64,000 nucleotides of DNA. It comes from Actinomadura luteofluorescens (GTDB taxonomy: Bacteria; Actinomycetota; Actinomycetes; Streptosporangiales; Streptosporangiaceae). Positions 26,254-34,295 of the stretch are shown here, one piece after another. The stretch covers positions 9,558,363 through 9,622,362 of the forward strand of contig NZ_JACCBA010000001.1 in assembly GCF_013409365.1 (NCBI RefSeq). The letters run 5' to 3'. Numbering within the stretch: position 1 is the first letter of the stretch; every line of letters starts with the position of its first letter. A program made the position numbers and the translations under genes. A model generated the notes under the pieces. It saw only the letters and a program-made list of their open reading frames with translations, made no database searches and had not been told where the DNA came from.

Positions 26254-26858
26254 GGGCGCTCGTCCCTGGAGCGCAGGGTGACGAACCACCGGTCCGCGTC
26301 CTCCCAGGATTCGGTCACGGTCGCGGCGCACGCGGCGGCCAGCGCGGCGACGGCGTCGGCGGACACGTGCGCCCAGGGGAACCATTCGCCGACCGACCGG
26401 TCCGAGCGCAGCCGCAGCGGCTCGACCCGGGACGCCGTGCCGGGCGGGCCGACCTCCAGGAGCGCCAGGACGCGGCGCAGCAGCGCGGCGGGGTCGCCGC
26501 CGATGCCGATGTTGCCGTCGGCGAGCAGCGCGGTGCGCCACCGCCCGGCGCCGGGCACGCGGCCGAACACGTCGCGGCACAGGGCGGGGCCGCCCGCCGC
26601 GACAGTCAGCGCGACGGCGGAGGGGGCCAGGTCGATGCCCAGCACCGGCAGGCCGCGGCGGGCCAGCGCCACCGTCAGCCGTCCCGGCCCGGATCCGACG
26701 TCCAGGGTGGCGCCCGCGCAGCGGCGCAGCAGCCCGCCGTCGCCGGGCCGCACGGCGAGCCAGTCGTGCACCGGCAGCGGCCGGCGGCGCCCGTCGGCGT
26801 GCTCGATCTCCACGGGGGCGCGGCCCCGCAGCGCCTCCTCGTACAGTTCGCCGATCAT
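26250..26858 (-). CDS. Class I SAM-dependent methyltransferase
   Basis: A 202-residue methyltransferase with motif I TLDVGSGPGRL (about 52-62), an acidic residue closing strand beta2 (VLGIDLAPSAV), and a short beta4 region (TALLADGNIGIGGD). The NIGIGGDP segment is distinctive of a subfamily I have seen beside DUF2064 transferases. It overlaps its neighbours on both sides (ATGA). The substrate is unknown; a sugar, lipid-linked glycan or small metabolite handled by the operon is the natural guess. Confidence 0.82.
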   Translation of the reverse strand: MIGELYEEALRGRAPVEIEHADGRRRPLPVHDWLAVRPGDGGLLRRCAGATLDVGSGPGRLTVALARRGLPVLGIDLAPSAVALTVAAGGPALCRDVFGRVPGAGRWRTALLADGNIGIGGDPAALLRRVLALLEVGPPGTASRVEPLRLRSDRSVGEWFPWAHVSADAVAALAAACAATVTESWEDADRWFVTLRSRDERP

Positions 26859-27529
26859 GCCGGGACGGTCCGGTGGCCGAGGGCCGCGACGGCGGCGGCG
26901 AACCGGCCGCCCGGCGCGGCGGCGGCGACGGCCGCGGCGTCGGCGGGGGTGTCGACGTCGGTGAGCTCGGGCAGCGTCGCGGTCCGCAGGCCGGCGGCGC
27001 GCAGCCGCGCGAGCTGGACCGCGCCGGTGTCGGGGCGCGACATCGGGACACCGCGCAGCAGCGCCGCGGCGGGCCGGCGCAGCCCGAGCAGCCAGAACCC
27101 GCCGTCGCGGGCGGGGCCGAACACCGCGTCGGCGCGGCCGAGCGCGCGGCGGGCGCGGTCGAGCAGCGCGGGGGTGACCTGGGGGGTGTCCATGCCGATC
27201 AGCACCAGCGGCCGGCCGGCGTAGGCGTCGGCGAAGGCGTGGGCGAGGCGCTCGTCCAGGCCGCCGCCGCGCTGGGCGATGACGGTGAAGCCATCCGGCA
27301 GCCACGGCCCAGGGTCGCCGGCGAGCGCGAGGACCCGGCGGCCGGCCGGTGCGGCGGCGACGGCGGCGAGGGTGTCGCGCAGGGACGCCTCAGCGAGCGC
27401 GGCGGCCTCGGCGGGAGTGTAGGCGGGGGTCAGGCGCGTCTTGACCCGGCCGGGGACAGGCTGCTTGGCGATGACGAGGAGGTCGGCGCCGCCGGTTCCG
27501 GGTGCGCCGGTCGCGGGTGCGCCGGTCAT
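26855..27529 (-). CDS. DUF2064/TIGR04282-type glycosyltransferase-like protein
   Basis: A 224-residue nucleotide-diphospho-sugar-transferase fold protein. Its signature is LLVIAKQPVPGRVKTRLTP near the N-terminus, then VLIGMDTPQVTPALL and a DGGFWLLGLR motif. TIGR04282 members are named after an arsenosugar cluster, but no arsenic gene is present here, so that name should not be read as function. It overlaps the methyltransferase and the GT2 gene by 4 nt each. The fold resembles CofC/MobA-type nucleotidyltransferases as well as glycosyltransferases. Confidence 0.88.
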   Translation of the reverse strand: MTGAPATGAPGTGGADLLVIAKQPVPGRVKTRLTPAYTPAEAAALAEASLRDTLAAVAAAPAGRRVLALAGDPGPWLPDGFTVIAQRGGGLDERLAHAFADAYAGRPLVLIGMDTPQVTPALLDRARRALGRADAVFGPARDGGFWLLGLRRPAAALLRGVPMSRPDTGAVQLARLRAAGLRTATLPELTDVDTPADAAAVAAAAPGGRFAAAVAALGHRTVPA

Positions 27530-28233
27530 CGGGCGACCTCCGCCAGGACGCGGCGCATGTCGCGGACGGCGCGGACCGTCCCGCCGAGCGTCCCGGTCAC
27601 CTTCGAGGCGCCGGTGCGGGGCCGGTAGGGGACGTCGATCTCGCCGATGCGCCATCCGGCGCGGGCGGCGTGCAGCACCATCTCCAGGGGGTAGCCGAAG
27701 CGGCGGTCCCTCAGGCCGAGGGCGAGCAGGGCGTCGCGGCGGGCGGCGCGCATCGGCCCGAGGTCGCGCAGCCGGGTCCCGGCGCGCCGGTTCAGCGACC
27801 GGGCGAGCACGGCGTTGCCCAGGCGGGCGTGCGGCGGCCACGCGCCCGGCCCGGTCGGCCTCCGCCGCCCCAGCACCAGGCCGGGGGGCGGCGGGCTGGA
27901 CGGCAGCGCGCGGCCACCGGGCTCCAGGCCGCCGGATTCCAGGTCGTCGAGTGCGGCGACCAGGCGGGGCAGGTCGGCGGGGTCCAGCGAGGCGTCGGCG
28001 TCCATCACGCACACGACCTCGGTCCGGGCGGCCCGCAGCCCGGCGTGGCAGGCGGCGCCGAAGCCGCGCTGCGGCGCCGCGACGACGCGGGCGCCGTGGT
28101 CGGCGGCGACGCGCGCGGAGTCGTCGGTGGAGGCGTTGTCGACCACCAGGGCCTGGAAACCCTCGGGCATCCGGTCCAGTACCCAGGGCAACGCCTCGGC
28201 CTCGTTGAGACAGGGGAGAACCACATCGATCAC
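27526..28233 (-). CDS. GT2-family glycosyltransferase
   Basis: A 235-residue GT-A-fold transferase. [13 protein letters not shown] opens the nucleotide-binding fold, followed by [11 protein letters not shown] and the DxD-type [10 protein letters not shown]. The end, [21 protein letters not shown], is typical of polyprenyl-phosphate or UDP-glucose-dependent GT2 enzymes. It has no C-terminal membrane segments, so it is cytosolic. GTG 28233 lies 37 nt after the epimerase gene, with a 4-nt overlap into the DUF2064 gene. It likely transfers a sugar to a lipid or carrier for the downstream membrane steps (inference). Confidence 0.9.
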
Positions 28234-28270
28234 GGCTCAGACGCTACTTTCGGTGATGGGGCGGCGACCC

Positions 28271-29302
28271 TTACGAACTGGTGACGTGCGGGCGGGCGAA
28301 CTCGGCCATGCCCTCGGCGAACGGGACCGCCGGCCGGAAGCCGAGCTCGCGGCGGGCGCGGTCGGGCCGGGCGACGATGTGGCGGACGTCCCCGAGCCGG
28401 TAGTCCCCGGTGACACGGGGCCGGGGGCCGCCGAACGCGTCGGCGAGGGCGCCGGCCATGGCACCGACGCTGCGGGGGTCGCCGCTGGCGATGTTGTAGG
28501 CGCGCAGGCCGCCGGGCTCGGGCGGCGCGGCCGCGGCCCGCTCCAGCGCCAGCACGCCGGCGCGGGCGACGTCGCGGACGTGGACGAAGTCGCGGCGCTG
28601 CGCGCCGTCCTCGAACACCAGCGGCGCCAGGCCGTCCATCAGCCGCGACCGGAAGAGCGCCGCGACGCCGGCGTAGGGGGTGTCGCGCGGCATCCGCGGC
28701 CCGTAGACGTTGTGGTAGCGCAGCGCGGCGACGGTACCGCCGGTCGCGCGGGCCCAGGACGCGGCCAGGTGCTCCTGGGCGAGCTTGGTGTCGGCGTAGA
28801 CGTTGCGGGGGCCGGGCGGGGTCTCCTCGCCGACGGCGCCGGGGGTGAGCGGTTCCCCGCACGCCGGGCACGGCGGCTCGAACCGGCCGGCGCGCAGCGC
28901 GTCCTCGGGGCGGGGCCCGGGGCGGACGAGGCCGTGCACGGTGCAGGTGTAGGCGCCCTCCCCGTAGACGACCATCGAGGAGGCCAGCACGAGGGCGCCG
29001 ACGCCGGCGCGCGCCATCTCGGCCAGCAGCACGGCGGTGCCCTGCACGTTGACGGAGGTGTAGTCGGGCAGGTCGGACACGTCCACGCCGAGGCCGACCT
29101 TGGCGGCCTGGTGGCAGACGGCGTCGACGTCCTCCAGCCGCCGCGCGACCGCGGCGGCGTCGCGGACGTCGGCGGGCGGGTCGCCGAGCCCGTCGGGGCG
29201 CGTGTCGAGCCCGCGGACGCGGTGGCCGGCGGCGGTCAGCGCCTCGGCGATGTGCGAGCCGATGAATCCGGCCGACCCGGTGAGCAGTACGTTCATGCGC
29301 AC
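28271..29302 (-). CDS. SDR epimerase with inserted zinc-knuckle-like Cys/His motif
   Basis: A 343-residue extended [15 protein letters not shown] cofactor loop, SSMVVYGEG, and NVYADTK with the catalytic Tyr/Lys. Between these lies an insertion with YTCTVHG and, about 30 residues on, PPCPACGE. These C/H and CxxC residues could bind zinc. I associate this pattern with dTDP-L-rhamnose 4-epimerase-type SDRs (moderate confidence). It is the first gene of the operon, with a tandem ACCTTGT element about 55 nt upstream. ATG 29302 or 29296 may be the start. Confidence 0.85.
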
Positions 29303-29354
29303 GAACGTAGGGCGCGGGGCGCGTCCGGGACCGCCGGGACGGGCCGGTCAAGGC

Positions 29355-29372
29355 ACCTTGTTCGAACCTTGT
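29355..29372 (-). promoter_or_regulatory. Tandem ACCTTGT element upstream of the seven-gene operon
   Basis: ACCTTGT occurs at 29355-29361 and 29366-29372, start-to-start 11 nt. Read on the minus strand this gives ACAAGGT-TCGA-ACAAGGT, preceded by TTCTT. An 11-nt direct repeat on one face of the helix is characteristic of OmpR-type response regulator sites. It is 53-70 nt upstream of the epimerase start. Confidence 0.5.
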
Positions 29373-29379
29373 AAGAACT

Positions 29380-30438
29380 TCACCCGGCGGCGGGGACGAG
29401 GGGGGCGAGCAGCCCGGCGGCCTTGTCGACGTCGGCCTCGGTGGTGCTGAGGTGGAACGCGCAGCGCAGCCGCCCGGCGCGCACGGCGGCGATGACGCCG
29501 TTGCGTCGCAGCAGGTCGGCGGTGCCGTCCGGGACGGGCAGCGACACGATCGCCGAGTCGCCCGGCGGGAGGCCGAGGCCGGCGGCGAACCGGCGCGCGA
29601 GCGCGACGTCGTGGTCGTGGATCGCGGGGATCCCGACCCGTTCCAGCAGTTCCAGTGCGGGGGCCTGCCCGGCCCAGCACTGCCACGCCGGGGACAGGTC
29701 CAGGCGGCGGGCGTCGCCGGCCAGGCGCAGCGGCAGCCCGTAGACGGAGTCCCAGATGTCGGCGCCGGCGTACCATCCGGCGCCGATGGCGGGCAGGGCG
29801 TCCAGGGCCTCGCGGGTGCCGGTCAGGAAGCAGGTTCCGCGCGGGCCGAGCAGCCACTTGTAGCCGCCGGCGACCAGCCAGTCGACGCGGCCGGCGGGAA
29901 GCGGGAGCCATCCGGCGGCCTGGGTGGCGTCCAGCAGGACGCGGGCGCCGTGCGCGCGGGCGGCCTCGATGATCTCGTCCATGGGGGCGATGCGGCCGTC
30001 GGCGGACTGCACCGCCGACACCGCGACCAGGCCGGTGCCCGCGCCGACGTGCTCGGCGATGCGCTCCAGCGGGACCGGCCGGACGCTCAGGTCCGGGCGG
30101 GCGGCGAACGGGAACAGCAGCGAGGTGAAGTCGCCGTCGGCGACGACGACCTCGGCGCCGGCGGGCAGGGACGCCGCGACGAGCCCGGTGAAGTAGGAGA
30201 CCTGCGGGCCGCACGCGACGCGATCGGCCGGGACGCCGAGCAGCCGCGCGAACGCCTCCCTGGACCGGGTGACCGCCTCGTCCAGCGCGCCGGGCTCCAG
30301 GATCCCGGCGGCGCGGTCGCGCTCGGCGGCGAGCATGGTCTCGTGCGCGGCGCGCGGCGGAAGCCCGTAGGTGGCGGTGTTGAGGAAGGCTACGCCGGCG
30401 CCGAACTCGCGCTGCGCCTCCGGCAGGGAAAGGGTCAT
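29380..30438 (-). CDS. Class V aminotransferase-fold PLP enzyme
   Basis: A 352-residue fold-type I PLP enzyme. Diagnostic features are [18 protein letters not shown] at the start, [14 protein letters not shown] (cofactor Asp/Gln) and the Schiff-base lysine in [13 protein letters not shown] (about K193). Class V members include cysteine desulfurases, kynureninases and isopenicillin epimerases; it lacks the mobile cysteine loop of IscS. ATG 30438 gives the standard N-terminus. It is transcribed divergently from a LysR regulator 84 nt away, which probably controls it. Confidence 0.9.
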
Positions 30439-30496
30439 GTCCCGATCGTGGGACACCGGTGCGCCATAGCGCAAAGTACGGTTTTCTTGGCGTCCC

Positions 30497-30511
30497 ATCA
30501 ATGGCGTTGAT
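30497..30511. promoter_or_regulatory. LysR-type operator (T-N11-A)
   Basis: ATCAATGGCGTTGAT is a 5-nt perfect inverted repeat around 5 nt and contains the T-N11-A core of LysR-regulator sites. It lies in the 84-nt divergent gap, ending 11 nt before the LysR start codon, so binding would repress lysR and could activate the aminotransferase gene. Confidence 0.65.
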
Positions 30512-30522
30512 ACCTTGCGGCG

Positions 30523-31428
30523 ATGCTGGACCTGCATCGGGGCCGGATCCTGCGCGAGGTGGCGCGGCTCGGGTCGATGACCGCCGCCGCGCGGTCCCTG
30601 GCCTACACCCAGCCCGCGGTGTCGCACCACATCGCCCGCCTGGAGGCCGAGGTCGGCACCCCGCTGGTGGTCCGGCACGGCCGGGGCGTGCGGCTGACCG
30701 AGGCGGGCCGGGTCCTGGTCGAGCACGTCGAGGACGTGCTGGCCCGCATGAGCGACGCCGAGGAGCGGATCGCGGCGATCGCCGGGCTGCGCGCCGGGCG
30801 GGTGCGGGCCGCGGTGTTCCCCACGGCGGCGGGCGGGCTGATGCCCGGCGCCCTGGCCCGGCTGCGGGCCCGCGCGCCGGGGGTGTCGGTGACGCTGGTG
30901 GACGCCGAGCCGCCCGAGGCGCTGGCGCTGCTGCGCGCCGGGGAGGCCGACGTCGCGGTGGTGTTCCGGCACGTGTCCATGCCGCCCGAGACCGACGCGC
31001 GGTTCCGGGAGGTGGTGCTGTGCGAGGACCCGCTGCGGCTGCTGGTCCCGGCCGCGCATCCGCTGGCGTCGGCGCGGCGGCCGCGGCTGGAGGACCTGGC
31101 CGGGGAGACGTGGGCGTCGGGCTGCGCGCGGTGCCGCGACCATCTCCGGTGGGCGTGCGCCAGGGCGGGGTTCGTCCCCGACATCGCGTTCGCCACCGAG
31201 GATCATGTCGCGATCCAGCGGCTGGTCGCGCAAGGCCTGGCCGTGACGACGCTGCCGGGGCTGGCGCTCGGCCTGCACTCCGAGCCGGGCGTGGCGCTGC
31301 CCGACGTGCCCGGTGTCGGCAGCCGCCGCGTCAGCGCGGTCGTCGCGGCAGGCCCGCGTCCTCCCGCGGTGGCGGCGCTGCTGGACGAACTGGCCGCCGC
31401 CGGCACGGCCGGGGCGGGCGACGGCTAG
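30523..31428 (+). CDS. LysR-family transcriptional regulator
   Basis: A 301-residue LTTR. The winged helix-turn-helix occupies residues 1-60 ([48 protein letters not shown]); the effector-binding domain follows with two Rossmann-like lobes ([33 protein letters not shown]). The region [18 protein letters not shown] is typical of the family. The coinducer is unknown. The stop shares a CTAG tetranucleotide with the stop of the convergent IclR gene. It is expected to regulate itself and the aminotransferase gene. Confidence 0.93.
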   Translation: MLDLHRGRILREVARLGSMTAAARSLAYTQPAVSHHIARLEAEVGTPLVVRHGRGVRLTEAGRVLVEHVEDVLARMSDAEERIAAIAGLRAGRVRAAVFPTAAGGLMPGALARLRARAPGVSVTLVDAEPPEALALLRAGEADVAVVFRHVSMPPETDARFREVVLCEDPLRLLVPAAHPLASARRPRLEDLAGETWASGCARCRDHLRWACARAGFVPDIAFATEDHVAIQRLVAQGLAVTTLPGLALGLHSEPGVALPDVPGVGSRRVSAVVAAGPRPPAVAALLDELAAAGTAGAGDG

Positions 31429-32201
31429 GACAGGTGGCGGTGCAGGTCGGTGAGGCGGCTCGCGGCCGCCATCACCGCCGCGGCCAGGGCGGGCATCGCG
31501 TCGTCGCCGAACCGCACCGAGGGGCCCTGCAGCGCGACGGCCGCGAACACGCGCCCGCCGCCGTCGCGGACCGGCGCGGCCACGGCGCGGACCCCGGCCA
31601 GCCGCTCCTCGTCGTTGACGGCGTAGCCGCGCTCGCGGACGGCCCGCAGGTCGGCCTCCAGACCGGCGCGGGTGGTGAGGGTCGCGGGGGTGTGGCGGGC
31701 GTACGGCTCGTCCATCGCGACGGGGTCGCCGTCGAAGGCCAGCAGCGCCTTGCCCATCGCGCACGCGTGGACCGGGTTGCGGTCGCCGGGCGGCTGGTCG
31801 TAGCGCAGCGGGTGGACCGACGGCAGGTGCAGCAGCACCGCGACCTCGTCACCGGCGCGCACGCCGAGGCTGACCGACTCGCCCGTCCCGTCGCGCAGCG
31901 CGGTCAGCTCGGGCTGCAGCAGGGTCGCGCCCATCCGCTCCAGCGCGAGGCGGCCGAGGATGGCGGTGGTGGGGCCGAGGAAGTACCGCTCGGTCGCGGG
32001 GTCCTGCGCGAGCATCCCGGTGGCGTGCAGGGCGCGGACGATGCGGTGCGCGGTGCTGACCGACAGGCCGAGGCGGTGCGCGATCTGGGTGGGGGTCTGC
32101 CGGGCGGCGCCCTCGAAGGAGCGGAGCACCGCCACGGAGCGGTCCACCGTCTGCGTGCCCGGCTTGGGCTGCTGCGTCCCTTCCGCTCGGTCGTCCGTCA
32201 C
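31425..32201 (-). CDS. IclR-family transcriptional regulator
   Basis: A ~258-residue IclR regulator: N-terminal winged helix ([41 protein letters not shown]) and the C-terminal effector domain with [12 protein letters not shown] and [23 protein letters not shown] 32201 is preferred over ATG 32210 because GGGAGG then sits 9 nt upstream; with ATG 32210 it would touch the start codon. It is divergent from the P450 gene 53 nt away, making the P450 its likely target. The ligand is probably an aromatic or small organic acid, by family analogy. Confidence 0.92.
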   Translation of the reverse strand: MTDDRAEGTQQPKPGTQTVDRSVAVLRSFEGAARQTPTQIAHRLGLSVSTAHRIVRALHATGMLAQDPATERYFLGPTTAILGRLALERMGATLLQPELTALRDGTGESVSLGVRAGDEVAVLLHLPSVHPLRYDQPPGDRNPVHACAMGKALLAFDGDPVAMDEPYARHTPATLTTRAGLEADLRAVRERGYAVNDEERLAGVRAVAAPVRDGGGRVFAAVALQGPSVRFGDDAMPALAAAVMAAASRLTDLHRHLS

Positions 32202-32254
32202 GGATCCCATCCTCCCACCGCTCCCGGCGCGGGGACGGCGGGGGGCGTGCGATA

Positions 32255-33640
32255 GTGGGGCGCGTGGCACCCGACACCCCGGTACGCGCGCCCCGTTCCC
32301 GCAAGGCCCGCACGGCGGGCGGGAGGGCGCGGGGCCCCTCGCCGTCGCTGACGGTCCGGCACGGGATCGGGTTCACGCGCAACCCGTGCGCGAGCCTGCT
32401 GCGCCTGCACGCCGAGGCGGGCCCGGTCGCGGTCGTCGGGACGCGCCGGATGCCGTTCGTGCACCTGTTCGGCCCCGACGCCAACGCGTTCGTGTTCGCC
32501 AACTCGGGCCTGTTCCGGTGGCGGGAGGCGTTCGACCTGCTGGTGCCGGTGAACGGGGAGACCGCGCTGATCGTCAGCGACGGCGCCGACCACCGGCGGC
32601 GGCGCCGGCTCGTCCAGCCGGCCTTCCACCACCGGCGCGTCGCCGGGTACGTGGCGCGGATCGCGGCCAACACCGACGTGGCGCTGGAGTCCTGGCGCCC
32701 GGGCCGGACGCTGGACGCCTACGCCGAGCTGCGCGCGGTGATCCGCCGCAGCACGGTGGAGGTGCTGTTCGGCGACGGGCTCGCCGCCGACAGCGAGGTG
32801 ATCGGGCGGCGCCTCCAGGTCGCGCTCGCGGCGGTCGACCGCAACTTCGTGCTGCAGATGGTGCTGCGGTCGGTGCCCAACCCCTACATGCGGCGCGTCG
32901 CGGCGTCGCGGGCGCTGGTCGCCGCGCGGGTGGACGAGGAGATCGAGCGGCGGCTGCGCGAGGGCGGCGAGTACGACGACGTGCTGGGCATGCTGCTGGC
33001 CTCGCGCGACGAGGACGGCGCGGGCCTGACCCGCCAGGAGCTCCAGGACCAGGTCATCAGCCTCATCTCGGCCGGCTACGACACCACCAGCGCCGCGATG
33101 GCGTGGGCGGTGCACGCGCTGCTGGCCCATCCGGAGGCCGAGGAGCGGGCGCGGCGGGAGGTGGCCGAGGTGGTCGGCGACCGGCCGGTCGAGGCCGCAG
33201 ACCTGCCCGCGCTGGAGTACCTGGACGGGGTGGTGAACGAGACGCTGCGGCTGTTCCCGCCCGCCGTGCTCAGCGCCCGCGTCCCGGTCGAGGACTTCTC
33301 CTACGGCGGGCACCGGGTCCCGGCGGGGGCGATGGTGTTCTACTCCCCGTTCGTCACCCACCGGATGCCGGAGGCGTGGCCGCAGGCGGGACGGTTCCGG
33401 CCCGAGCGGTGGGACCGTTCCTCGGAGCTGTACCGTCCCACCACCCCGGCGACGTACCTGCCGTTCGGCGGCGGCCCGCACCGCTGCATCGGCTCGACGC
33501 TGGCGACGGTGGAGATCAAGACGATGCTGGCGTGCCTGCTGCGCCGCACGCGGCTGTCGCTGGTCTCCACCGCCGCCACGCCGACGAGCGTGACCGCGAT
33601 GCGCCCCCGCGGCGGCGTACCGGTGCGAGTGCTCGGCTAG
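32255..33640 (+). CDS. Cytochrome P450
   Basis: A ~461-residue P450. Expected motifs are present: I-helix oxygen-activation ISAGYDTTS, the K-helix ExxR in VVNETLRLFP, a PERF-like RFRPERWD, and the haem-thiolate loop FGGGPHRCIGS. The first ~30 residues are basic and not membrane-like, so it is a soluble bacterial type with CYP4/CYP102-like overall features. Redox partners are not encoded nearby. It may start at GTG 32255 or GTG 32264. Divergence from IclR suggests substrate-inducible expression. Confidence 0.92.
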   Translation: MGRVAPDTPVRAPRSRKARTAGGRARGPSPSLTVRHGIGFTRNPCASLLRLHAEAGPVAVVGTRRMPFVHLFGPDANAFVFANSGLFRWREAFDLLVPVNGETALIVSDGADHRRRRRLVQPAFHHRRVAGYVARIAANTDVALESWRPGRTLDAYAELRAVIRRSTVEVLFGDGLAADSEVIGRRLQVALAAVDRNFVLQMVLRSVPNPYMRRVAASRALVAARVDEEIERRLREGGEYDDVLGMLLASRDEDGAGLTRQELQDQVISLISAGYDTTSAAMAWAVHALLAHPEAEERARREVAEVVGDRPVEAADLPALEYLDGVVNETLRLFPPAVLSARVPVEDFSYGGHRVPAGAMVFYSPFVTHRMPEAWPQAGRFRPERWDRSSELYRPTTPATYLPFGGGPHRCIGSTLATVEIKTMLACLLRRTRLSLVSTAATPTSVTAMRPRGGVPVRVLG

Positions 33641-33669
33641 CTAGCGCCTGGGATGTGACCTCGTCCACG

Positions 33670-33801
33670 CGCGCGAACGCGTGACCTGCCCGGTGCCGCG
33701 AAGCCGGAGGCGAGCGGAACCGGGCAGATCGCGTTCGCCCAGGCACGGTCACGTAGCGAGCCGCCAGGCGAGCGGAGTGGGCCGGGACTGCGAAACGCAA
33801 C
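33670..33801. repeat. Dispersed intergenic repeat, copy B
   Basis: This is the second copy of the element at 13591-13776, in the same orientation. Shared segments occur in the same order: CGCGCGAACGCGTGACCT, GCGAAGCCGGAGGCGAGCGGA, GTTCGCCCAG, GGTCACGTAGCGAGCCG and GTGGGCCGGGACTG. It ends GAAACGCAAC directly before a CTAG that provides the stop of the minus-strand VOC gene, exactly as copy A does for the HAD gene. It lies between convergent genes. Confidence 0.8.
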
Positions 33802-34173
33802 CTAGTTCTGGCGGAGGCAGACGCAGAAGGGGTGCCCGGCCGGGTCGGTCAGGACGCGCCAGCGGTCGCCGCCGGGCTGGAAGCCGGGCCTGGCGCCGCC
33901 GAGGCCGGTGACGGTCTCCTCGGCCTTGTCCAGGTCGTCGACGTAGAAGTCGAGGTGGAACTGCTGGGGGCGGTCCCCCTCGGGCCAGGTGGGCGGCCGG
34001 TGCCCGGCGACGCCCTGGAAGTAGACGTCCATGCCGCCCGGCAGCTTGACGGCGGAGGCCTCGGGGGTGTCGTAGGTGACCTCGCCTCCGGTCACCGCCG
34101 CGTAGAACGCGGCGAGCACGGGCGGCTCCGGGCAGTCGAGGGTGACGGCGACGAATTCGGCGATACCAGGCAT
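33802..34173 (-). CDS. VOC-superfamily (glyoxalase-like) protein
   Basis: A 123-residue single-module vicinal-oxygen-chelate protein: AVTLDCPEPPVLAAFYAAVTGGEV at the start, QFHLDFYVDDLDKA in the middle (His as candidate metal ligand), and VLTDPAGHPFCVCL at the end. A single module must dimerise to build a full site. Relatives bind or detoxify small molecules or confer antibiotic resistance by sequestration. The WYL regulator upstream on the same strand and the CTGACA palindrome at 34221 suggest a regulator-target pair. Confidence 0.9.
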   Translation of the reverse strand: MPGIAEFVAVTLDCPEPPVLAAFYAAVTGGEVTYDTPEASAVKLPGGMDVYFQGVAGHRPPTWPEGDRPQQFHLDFYVDDLDKAEETVTGLGGARPGFQPGGDRWRVLTDPAGHPFCVCLRQN

Positions 34174-34220
34174 CTATGGGCTCCTTCGTGGTCGGTGTGT
34201 TCCCAGGCTCCCAGGGGAAG

Positions 34221-34237
34221 CTGACATCTTCTGTCAG
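34221..34237. promoter_or_regulatory. Palindromic candidate operator between WYL and VOC genes
   Basis: CTGACATCTTCTGTCAG is a 6-nt perfect inverted repeat around TCTTC, located 48-64 nt upstream of the VOC start codon and just after the WYL regulator gene. Position and symmetry fit an operator for the WYL protein or another dimeric factor. Confidence 0.6.
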
Positions 34238-34295
34238 GTACCGGGAACGCTCTCGCGGCGTTCGCGTACCGGTCGAGGCGGCCCGGCCGGCTCGC

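Noticed and set aside
26855..27529. Arsenosugar biosynthesis, from the TIGR04282 family name
   Set aside because: No ArsM, ArsS or arsenic resistance gene is present; the family name comes from another genomic context.
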